Positions 10,001-12,500 of a stretch of 12,500 nt of DNA are shown here, piece after piece. Within the stretch, counting starts at the first letter, position 1. Each line of letters begins with the position of its first letter. The notes below the pieces were generated by a model. The model made no database searches and was not told the DNA's origin. It saw only the letters and a list, made by a program, of their open reading frames with translations. The stretch comes from Acropora yongei. Lineage: Eukaryota > Cnidaria > Anthozoa > Scleractinia > Acroporidae. The stretch is taken from contig BLFN01000954.1 of the NCBI GenBank assembly GCA_014634225.1, positions 1,862,175-1,874,674 of the forward strand, given 5' to 3'. A program made the translations under genes and the position numbers.

Positions 10001-11949
10001 ATGGCAGATAGCTTGGGAGTCAAAATCTTCTCTGCCGATATTATTTATCACTTGTTTGACAAGTTCACAGCTTACAGAGAGGTAAATTACGACCAATCAA
10101 GAACTATAATTTGGTTCCTTTCTCTTTTGACATCTCTTTTTTTTTTTCGTTTGTTTGTTTTTTGCGTATGAGAAAATTAATCTTAGTCTAAAAAGGGGAA
10201 ACGGAGTATCATTGGCGCCGTGGTAAGAGCTCTCGTCTTAAGTTCTCTTTCTCAACACCATCAGCGGTTTTTGTTGGTTGACTCTCCACTGCATTTAAGA
10301 GTCTTGATCTTATAAAGTTGATTTTCAGTTCACTAAACTGGTAGAACATTTCCTCTCAGATCTGTGAAGCGCAAGCTGAGAAATAACACAAAATATATCA
10401 CCGGACTTGCGTCTGGTGAGTGAGGTCCTTTTTTTTTCTTTTGGACTAAAGAATTGTCTTTTTGTTTCTGTAGGAACTCAAGCAGAAGAAACGTGATGAA
10501 TTCAAACATATTGCCGTGTTTCCGTGCAAGCTTCGTATCCTTCCTCAACATATCTTCAACTCTCGAAGCCCTATCGTATTTGGTGTTACTGTGGAGGCTG
10601 GTGTTGTGAAGGAGGGAACACCAATTGCAGTTCCAAGTCAAGAGGTTGGTTTTTCCTGTACCGTGCGAAATGTTGCCGAAGAATTTTCGGTTTGGGAGCG
10701 GCGTTGTGCAAAGCAAGACAAATTGTGAATAAAGCCTGGCCAACGAAGGCAGGAGTTGGTTTGGCTGATAACCGGTTTACACTTCATTTCACGGGACGTA
10801 TTTTCCTCCGAACGAAGCTGCAAAGTATTATTAGCCCGTTTATATTGAGAAAAATTGTCCCGGGTGAAAGGGTGACCCTGTCAGCCGAGCTACCCTGGGG
10901 CGAGCCAAAGTTTTCCTACATTTCCTTACCAAACTTGACGAACCATTTACATGAGAAGCAAAAAAAAGGGTGACCTGTCTAGCCGGGGCACCCTCTTTCG
11001 ATGGTAGGGTCATCCTCCTAGTCGAGCTAACTTTTCTACGTATAATCACTTTGGCTCGCCCAGCTGGGTTAACTCGTTCAAGGCGAGACGATGAGAGCAT
11101 GCGCGGTCAGCTCTTGACTCAGGCAAAGGGGTCAACTTTTTTCTCATATAAACGCTCGCTAAAGTTGACTCGGCTGGGAGGGTGACCCTTTTGCGCGGGA
11201 TAACTTTTTTCCGTATAAACCTGTTCATTGAATGAAGGTGAGGCTGAAAGTGAATATTAGCGCAAATCATATAAATGCATGTTTAGTAGTCCGCTGTCAG
11301 GCTGACATACACGTTTAAGTCTATTCTTGTAAGGCCCGCATTCCAATGACTGAACATAACCGAGACTGCAAATTTGAATTGTTTTTTTGTTTTTGTTTTT
11401 CAGTTTATAGACATTGGGGTTGTTACCGGCATCGAGGCAAACCACAAACCTCTCACCGAAGCTAGGAAAGGAATGGAAGTCTGCGTAAAGATCGACTCTC
11501 CGCCCGGCGAAGCTCCAAAAATGTATGGTCGACATTTCGATCACACAGACCTCCTGGTTAGCAAGGTAAAGTTACGGACAGAAGATGTTAATTTTTTGTA
11601 CTTTGTATGAAATGGAGTTTAACGCAAGCCTACAACCGAGGACCAATGACGATAGTGTAACAGTTAGATTTACCACTTTGCTGAATGATTTCGGGACGTC
11701 ATGCGTAACTAAGGTGAAAACCTCCTAGGTATCGTCACATGATTTGTATTGGAGAAACAGAATCGACAAGCGAAAAACGTCTGTACTCTTTGTTGACTTC
11801 GCTGCATTGACTTTTGTCGTTTTGTTTTGTTATCTTCACAGATAAGCCGTGAGTCCATCGATGCAGTGAAAGAATACTTTAGGGAAGATTTGCAAAAAGC
11901 CGACTGGCAACTAATGATCGAATTGAAAAAATTATTTGAAATAATATGA
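88..11949 (+). CDS. EIF5B: Eukaryotic translation initiation factor 5B (eIF5B), 3' part of the gene, 17 exons
   Basis: eIF5B is a cytosolic ribosome-dependent GTPase that joins the 60S subunit to the 48S complex and stabilises initiator Met-tRNA. Join: 88-155, 1456-1516, 2473-2525, 3194-3364, 3688-3795, 4110-4220, 4772-4839, 5205-5346, 6308-6439, 6956-7138, 7627-7920, 8366-8497, 9543-9619, 9949-10081, 10474-10644, 11404-11565, 11842-11949. The sum is 2174 nt: two bases of a split codon, 723 residues and TGA. Counting residue 1 from base 90, the G motifs are GHVDTGKT (141-148), GGIT (165-168), DTPGHE (205-210), NKVD (259-262) and SAHTGDG (327-333). Domain II is roughly 366-463, domain III roughly 475-577, and domain IV from about 589. 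Human eIF5B is about 1220 residues, so some 500 N-terminal residues are missing upstream. Every junction has GT-AG ends and keeps frame, and there is no internal stop or frameshift, so the gene looks intact. Exon calls rest on remembered similarity to human eIF5B; no search was run. Confidence 0.96.
358..508. repeat. Inverted-repeat element carrying a 21-bp tandem array
   Basis: The ends TGCGAGTCTCGATTCTCGACT (358 on, first 20 bases clear) and its inverted partner ending at 508 match at about 19 of 21 positions. Between them, four units with a 21-bp period (418-438, 439-459, 460-480, 481-501) begin AGAATCGAGAAC or close variants. It looks like a small non-autonomous palindromic element with an expanded internal repeat. 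No target-site duplication is obvious. Confidence 0.7.
991..1229. mobile_element. Fold-back (MITE-like) element
   Basis: The arms AATAGACCATTTTA (991 on) and its complement ending at 1229 are followed by longer arms including a perfect 22-bp block (1019-1040 against 1182-1203, the core reading CCTGGCCTTTGAATGAA). The hand-aligned arms are about 85% identical over roughly 85 bp with one small gap. The ends read TAGACC...GGTCTA, so a TA target is possible. It has no transposase. A piece of the same family seems present at 11228-11245. Confidence 0.75.
1456..1516 (+). CDS. EIF5B: eIF5B exon b, Trp-Asp acidic segment
   Basis: The acceptor is TTTAAAG and the donor is AAAG|gtgtgt. The exon reads [20 protein letters not shown], a SWD motif followed by an acidic run. 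A similar VxDSWD-type acidic segment occurs in animal eIF5B upstream of the GTPase domain, as far as I recall. The last base (G) begins an Ala codon completed in the next exon, making this the only phase 1 intron inside the window. The donor is flanked by a second GT two bases on, so the boundary could shift, but only this choice keeps the downstream frame. Confidence 0.85.
2009..2155. mobile_element. Short fold-back (MITE-like) element
   Basis: The left end GACCGATTGCATAAATGGC and the right end GCCATTTATACAAACGGTC are imperfect inverted repeats. The complementarity continues inward through TTCTTTTGTGTATGTGCTAA against TTAGCACAAAGACGAAAGAA to about 2050 and 2101. The whole is 147 bp, AT-rich and without coding capacity. 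Confidence 0.7.
2262..2410 (+). mobile_element. tRNA-derived SINE fragment
   Basis: Pol III promoter-like boxes are visible: A box TGGGGAAGTGGA (2274-2285, 10 of 12 to TRGCNNAGYNGG) and B box GGTTTGATTCC (2322-2332, 10 of 11 to GGTTCGANTCC). They are followed by a short body and an AT-rich tail (ATTATTATTAATTT). The CCCACCAATGTGGCC segment just before the B box resembles a SINE family I recall from cnidarian genomes. The box changes suggest an old, inactive copy, and its limits are approximate. Confidence 0.6.
2473..2525 (+). CDS. EIF5B: eIF5B exon c, AAETTTH repeat segment
   Basis: The acceptor is CACTTGCAG and the donor is AAG|gtcaat. Together with the G from the previous exon it encodes AAETTTH twice, then ATVK. 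The two 21-base units (2472-2492 and 2493-2513) differ at one base, so this is a recent in-frame duplication in a disordered, lineage-specific part of the protein. The donor is weak beyond GT. The frame stays open past it to a TGA at 2898-2900, so a longer form of this exon is possible (see findings). Confidence 0.8.
2526..3193 (+). other. Intron c-d with a 135-bp tandem duplication
   Basis: A 668-bp intron. The first 375 bases are open in the frame of the preceding exon, up to TGA at 2898-2900, and contain the tandem duplication at 2611-2880. 2901-3193 shows no gene or repeat. Confidence 0.7.
2611..2880 (+). repeat. 135-bp tandem duplication, two copies
   Basis: Copy 1 starts GATGCCTTGTTTTAAATT at 2611 and copy 2 starts with the same words at 2746. 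About 126 bp align with roughly 10 substitutions and no gap (about 92% identity by hand); the last 9 bases of each period differ. The period is 45 codons, so it preserves the open frame of the upstream exon. Copy 2 contains CGA|GTAAGG at 2823-2831 where copy 1 has CGA|GCAAGT. Confidence 0.85.
3194..3364 (+). CDS. EIF5B: eIF5B exon d, Glu/Asp/Ser tract before the G domain
   Basis: This exon has 57 codons, phase 0 at both ends. The acceptor is TTTGAAG and the donor is GAG|gtaaag. It opens with [19 protein letters not shown], then a long acidic run with repeated [17 protein letters not shown] blocks (about 3242-3344), and ends in RERIE. Human eIF5B has a comparable acidic tract followed by a basic RRIEKRR segment, which matches RERIE joined to KRR of the next exon. 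The Ser residues in acidic context are plausible CK2 sites (inference). Serine-rich reading on the other strand is only its shadow. Confidence 0.93.
3365..3687 (+). other. Intron d-e, nothing recognised
   Basis: A 323-bp spacer with GTAAAG at the donor and GATGCAG at the acceptor. The T-rich tract before the acceptor is the only notable feature. No repeats or RNA genes are seen. Confidence 0.8.
3688..3795 (+). CDS. EIF5B: eIF5B exon e, start of GTPase domain with P-loop
   Basis: This exon has 36 codons, phase 0 both ends, acceptor GATGCAG and donor AAG|gtaggt. It encodes a short basic linker ([17 protein letters not shown]) and then [19 protein letters not shown]. The P-loop GHVDTGKT lies at 3757-3780 and binds the GTP phosphates. 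The stretch is near-identical to human eIF5B and distinguishes it from EF-Tu-type GTPases, where the loop reads GHVDHGKT. Confidence 0.98.
3796..4109 (+). other. Intron e-f, nothing recognised
   Basis: A 314-bp spacer between GTAGGT and GTCGCAG. The acceptor lacks a good pyrimidine tract and has several nearby AG pairs, but conservation of DK-IRHTHVQ fixes the exon start. No repeats or RNA genes are evident. Confidence 0.8.
4110..4220 (+). CDS. EIF5B: eIF5B exon f, switch I region
   Basis: This exon has 37 codons, phase 0 both ends, acceptor GTCGCAG and donor GAT|gtgagt. It encodes [20 protein letters not shown] followed by [17 protein letters not shown]. The GGIT threonine (codon at 4152-4154) is the invariant switch I residue that coordinates Mg2+ and is needed for GTP hydrolysis in this family. 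Met replaces Asn after IGAT compared with human, a neutral-looking change. Confidence 0.98.
4221..4771 (+). other. Intron f-g with a short repeat fragment
   Basis: A 551-bp intron. 4336-4370 contains GAGCGTTAGCCCTTCGTCAG, a word I recall as common in cnidarian interspersed repeats. A 14-bp direct repeat AGCCGCCTACTTTT occurs at 4515-4528 and 4569-4582. Nothing else is recognised. Confidence 0.6.
4772..4839 (+). CDS. EIF5B: eIF5B exon g, switch II with DTPGHE
   Basis: The acceptor lies in a strong pyrimidine tract (TTTTTCCAG) and the donor is TTCAG|gtttgt. It encodes [20 protein letters not shown] then SF plus two bases of a Ser codon (phase 2). DTPGHE is at 4814-4831, and its His (4826-4828) is the catalytic His of translational GTPases. 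A second AG six bases in (TTCCAG) could serve as an alternative acceptor, but only the first gives the same spacing as human (KN-FDRENVRIPG). Confidence 0.97.
4840..5204 (+). other. Intron g-h, nothing recognised
   Basis: A 365-bp AT-rich phase 2 intron between GTTTGT and a good TTTTTTCCTTGCAG acceptor. No gene or repeat is seen. Confidence 0.8.
5205..5346 (+). CDS. EIF5B: eIF5B exon h, G domain core
   Basis: The exon begins after CCTTGCAG with T, completing the Ser codon, and ends at AAG|gtgtgc. It encodes [20 protein letters not shown] then [20 protein letters not shown] and FVVALNK. This is close to human eIF5B throughout. The final Asn-Lys (5341-5346) are the first half of the NKxD guanine-specificity motif, whose Asp lies in the next exon across a 961-bp intron. 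Confidence 0.98.
5347..6307 (+). other. Intron h-i with a large fold-back element
   Basis: A 961-bp intron that separates Asn-Lys from Val-Asp of the NKxD motif. The middle is filled by the fold-back at 5762-5948 and its left flank (5690-5761). 5347-5690 and 5949-6307 show nothing recognisable. Confidence 0.8.
5762..5948. mobile_element. Near-perfect fold-back (MITE-like) element
   Basis: Two arms of about 91 bp (5762-5852 and 5858-5948) are inverted copies with about 87% identity by hand count. A perfect 32-bp stem pairs 5777-5808 with 5902-5933 (core GATGGGTTTACCGGCGTGAT). A second perfect block is AAGCTTGTAAATCAC near the centre. The loop is only a few bases (CTTCGG region), so the RNA would form one long hairpin. 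The flank GCGCGTTCTGATTGGTTAAA (5702-5721) is a word I associate with the same cnidarian element type. No coding capacity. Confidence 0.85.
6308..6439 (+). CDS. EIF5B: eIF5B exon i, NKVD second half and KKQKKNT helix
   Basis: This exon has 44 codons, phase 0 both ends, acceptor TTTGTAG and donor CAG|gtcagt. It starts with Val-Asp, completing NKVD, then [12 protein letters not shown], the basic [14 protein letters not shown] segment and IVVKEFAEQ. This insert between G4 and G5 is a eukaryotic/archaeal eIF5B feature not found in EF-Tu. Confidence 0.98.
6440..6955 (+). other. Intron i-j, nothing recognised
   Basis: A 516-bp intron with donor GTCAGT and acceptor TTTCTTTGTAG. It contains short open frames on both strands without recognisable domains, and one 10-base T run near 6713. 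No convincing repeat or RNA gene is seen. Confidence 0.75.
6956..7138 (+). CDS. EIF5B: eIF5B exon j, end of G domain with SAHTGDG
   Basis: This exon has 61 codons, phase 0 both ends, acceptor TTTGTAG and donor GAG|gtgcgt. It encodes [20 protein letters not shown], then [14 protein letters not shown] and the helix running to LQSMVLE. SAHTGDG (7022-7042) is the G5 motif that contacts the guanine base. Confidence 0.98.
7139..7626 (+). other. Intron j-k, nothing recognised
   Basis: A 488-bp intron. Overlapping short open frames on both strands (around 7219-7559) have no recognisable protein features. Donor GTGCGT, acceptor TGATTTTTTAG. Confidence 0.75.
7627..7920 (+). CDS. EIF5B: eIF5B exon k, domain II beta-barrel
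   Basis: This is the largest exon here, 98 codons, phase 0 both ends. The acceptor is TTTTTAG and the donor is AAG|gtctga. It encodes [53 protein letters not shown] and the KDLEKALAG segment. Domain II is the EF-Tu-like barrel that packs on the G domain and contacts the small-subunit rRNA. The donor is poor, and read-through would meet TGA after one codon. Confidence 0.98.
7921..8365 (+). other. Intron k-l with a small CTAGACTC hairpin cluster
   Basis: A 445-bp intron starting with the weak donor GTCTGA. Its only structure is a cluster of short palindromes at 8151-8203; the rest shows nothing. Confidence 0.7.
8160..8201. repeat. Short palindrome cluster
   Basis: TCTAGACTC (8160-8168) pairs with GAGTCTAGA (8178-8186), followed by the 10-bp palindrome GTCTCGAGAC (8192-8201). 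The TCTCG-rich words recall the 21-bp repeat element at 358-508, and this may be a decayed relative. Confidence 0.5.
8366..8497 (+). CDS. EIF5B: eIF5B exon l, domain II-III linker and start of domain III
   Basis: This exon has 44 codons, phase 0 both ends, acceptor CAAACAG and donor CCT|gtgagt. It encodes [20 protein letters not shown], then [20 protein letters not shown] and [22 protein letters not shown] is a signature of eIF5B domain III. The amphipathic segment before it corresponds to the human DELIHELKQTL helix, with identical length. Confidence 0.97.
8498..9542 (+). other. Intron l-m, no gene recognised
   Basis: A 1045-bp intron. Only small hairpins are visible: TTGTTCAA/TTGAACAA (8613-8633) and GGGTCAC/GTGACCC (8707-8730). 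An antisense open frame at 8935-9180 has no recognisable domain. No transposon or RNA gene is supported. Confidence 0.7.
9543..9619 (+). CDS. EIF5B: eIF5B exon m, domain III
   Basis: The acceptor is ATCATTAG and the donor is GGACA|gttagt. It encodes [20 protein letters not shown] then LEHDG, plus two bases (CA) of a Gln codon, so the next intron is phase 2. NIGPVHKKD is strongly conserved in eIF5B. The acceptor has a modest pyrimidine tract, but frame and homology fix the boundary. Confidence 0.96.
9620..9948 (+). other. Intron m-n, nothing recognised
   Basis: A 329-bp phase 2 intron between GTTAGT and TACTCTTCAG. No repeats or RNA genes are seen. Confidence 0.75.
9949..10081 (+). CDS. EIF5B: eIF5B exon n, end of domain III and start of the long helix
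   Basis: The exon begins after CTCTTCAG with G, completing Gln, and ends at GAG|gtaaat. It encodes [39 protein letters not shown] and TAYRE. This block is nearly identical to human. The last residues begin the long alpha helix that links domain III to domain IV. Confidence 0.97.
10082..10473 (+). other. Intron n-o with a SINE-like fragment
   Basis: A 392-bp intron. T-runs lie near both ends, and a tRNA-derived SINE-like segment lies at about 10213-10310. Nothing else is recognised. Confidence 0.7.
10213..10310 (+). mobile_element. Truncated tRNA-derived SINE fragment
   Basis: TGGCGCCGTGGT (10213-10224) fits a Pol III A box at 10 of 12 positions and is followed by AAGAGCTCTCGTCTTA, a tRNA-like continuation. 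TTTGTTGGTTGACTCTCCAC (from about 10269) resembles the body of a cnidarian SINE family I recall, whose body has TTTGTTGGTTCTCTACTC. The B box is missing or lost, so this is likely an internally deleted relic. Confidence 0.5.
10474..10644 (+). CDS. EIF5B: eIF5B exon o, connecting helix and domain IV barrel
   Basis: This exon has 57 codons, phase 0 both ends, acceptor TTCTGTAG and donor GAG|gttggt. It opens with the basic helix [12 protein letters not shown] and then gives [31 protein letters not shown] and TPIAVPSQE. Domain IV is the barrel that contacts the acceptor end of initiator tRNA and receives the eIF1A tail. Confidence 0.97.
10645..11403 (+). other. Intron o-p, mostly repeat-derived
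   Basis: A 759-bp intron. About 400 bp (10857-11262) is a decayed repeat cluster, described separately. The exon o frame stays open a short way (to TGA at 10726-10728) but with no conserved content. Confidence 0.75.
10857..11262. repeat. Degenerate repeat cluster with GGGTGACC words
   Basis: AGGGTGACC-type words recur at 10869, 10967, 11006 (as AGGGTCATC) and 11179, each followed by a (T/C)AGCCGAGC-like or pyrimidine-rich segment. A perfect 14-bp inverted pair GGGCGAGCCAAAGT (10898-10911) and ACTTTGGCTCGCCC (11048-11061) lies inside. TCAACTTTTTTCTCATATAA (from 11132) and TAACTTTTTTCCGTATAAAC (11201-11220) are near-direct repeats. This suggests a composite or nested non-autonomous element, with exact limits unclear. 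11228-11245 resembles the arm of the 991-1229 element. Confidence 0.6.
11404..11565 (+). CDS. EIF5B: eIF5B exon p, domain IV
   Basis: This exon has 54 codons, phase 0 both ends. The acceptor sits in a strong T-rich tract (TTTTTCAG) and the donor is AAG|gtaaag. It encodes [42 protein letters not shown] and DLLVSK. These match human eIF5B in order and spacing. Confidence 0.98.
11842..11949 (+). CDS. EIF5B: eIF5B last coding exon with stop
   Basis: The acceptor is ATCTTCACAG. It encodes [20 protein letters not shown] then [15 protein letters not shown] and TGA (11947-11949). The human protein ends in the same way (LKKVFEII). The two C-terminal helices form the docking site for the eIF1A C-terminal tail, so conservation to the last residue suggests the interaction is kept. 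Confidence 0.98.
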   Translation: MSRESIDAVKEYFREDLQKADWQLMIELKKLFEII

Positions 11950-12415
11950 AGCGAAACTAGGCTGGGTGTTTACATATTGAGCCATCTCTTGAAGTCATAC
12001 TAAGACGATCGCACTGTTTTTCTGTCTCGGAAGAGATAGAAATTGTAACCTCGTGATCTTCGTTCATTTTCAACAGAAGGCTTAACGCAGCGTTTTGCCA
12101 CAATATTGTCACATTAGCACGACTTCGGAAGGACAAGTCTTGAGCGTTTGTCCTGGTCTCGTGTTTGGGTTTCCAAGTGGGAGTTCCTACATTGTCAGTT
12201 AATTGTCTTACCTGAATTTGATCGTCCCAATCCCAAAGGATTCGAAAGAGGACACTTGCTTTCTTTGCCTCCCTTCTCAAAACCTGAATTGGGAGCATTA
12301 TTATTATTTTTTTCCGTGACCGGATAAAGGAGTCGTTCATCGATGATGCAGCAGTACTAAAGTGGACTCTTTTAATTTCCTTTCTGAACCAATAAAACTT
12401 ATTTTAATTGTGGTC
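11950..12415 (+). other. EIF5B: 3' UTR of EIF5B (approximate end)
   Basis: Sequence from the stop codon to the expected cleavage point some 15-25 bases after AATAAA. No further coding exon in the eIF5B frame is expected, because the protein ends at its usual C-terminus. It contains an open frame of 127 codons on the other strand (11957-12340) that I do not accept as a gene. The exact cleavage base cannot be set from sequence alone. Confidence 0.75.
12391..12396 (+). promoter_or_regulatory. Polyadenylation signal AATAAA
   Basis: Canonical AATAAA 442 bases after the stop codon, followed by a GT-rich stretch (TTGTGGTCTGTCTTC, from about 12408) that fits the downstream cleavage-factor element. 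It is the only canonical hexamer between the stop codon and the window end on this strand. Confidence 0.8.
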
Positions 12416-12500
12416 TGTCTTCATAGTTATCTTTAAGTTTTTTAACGGCAAATTTCTTATTCGAAGCTGGAGATCCTGTTTTTCAGTTGTAACTTTTTTT

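Noticed and set aside
10333..10743. 136-codon open frame on the minus strand
   Set aside because: It lies antisense to the well-supported eIF5B exon at 10474-10644 and its flanking introns, and shows no domain.
10524..10973. 149-codon open frame on the plus strand
   Set aside because: It reads exon o in the wrong frame and runs on into intron repeats. The correct frame matches eIF5B domain IV.

Overview
The window is eukaryotic. It holds the 3' part of one intron-rich gene on the + strand, encoding translation initiation factor eIF5B (EIF5B, the orthologue of bacterial IF2). I can place 17 coding exons that join in one consistent frame from position 88 to a TGA stop at 11947-11949, giving 723 complete residues. 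The start codon, the promoter and the lysine-rich N-terminal exons lie upstream of the window. Protein similarity to animal eIF5B is very high from the P-loop to the C-terminus. The intron repeats (fold-back elements and tRNA-derived SINE fragments) resemble what I recall from cnidarian genomes, so a stony coral or sea anemone is my best guess. The phylum is an inference, not a proof.

Layout: 88-3364 has four exons of the poorly conserved acidic N-terminal region (a Glu-rich segment, a Trp-Asp acidic segment, a twofold AAETTTH peptide repeat, and a long Glu/Asp/Ser tract). 3688-7138 has six exons for the GTPase domain, with all five G motifs present. 7627-7920 is the domain II beta-barrel. 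8366-10081 covers the domain III region. 10474-11949 covers the connecting helix and domain IV, ending in the eIF1A-binding C-terminal helices. A 3' UTR of about 465 nt follows, with AATAAA at 12391-12396. All 16 introns inside the window use GT-AG ends; 13 are phase 0, one is phase 1 and two are phase 2.

The rest is intronic repeat DNA: a 21-bp tandem array inside an inverted-repeat element (358-508), three fold-back elements (991-1229, 2009-2155, 5762-5948), two SINE-like fragments (about 2262-2410 and 10213-10310), a 135-bp tandem duplication (2611-2880), and a decayed repeat cluster with GGGTGACC motifs (10857-11262).

I see no new multigene system; this is a housekeeping gene. The points most worth a second look are the open frame running from the exon at 2473 through the 135-bp duplication with an in-phase strong donor, a stop plus AATAAA just after the first exon (a possible intronic polyadenylation site), and the long perfect-stem fold-back that splits the NKxD motif.
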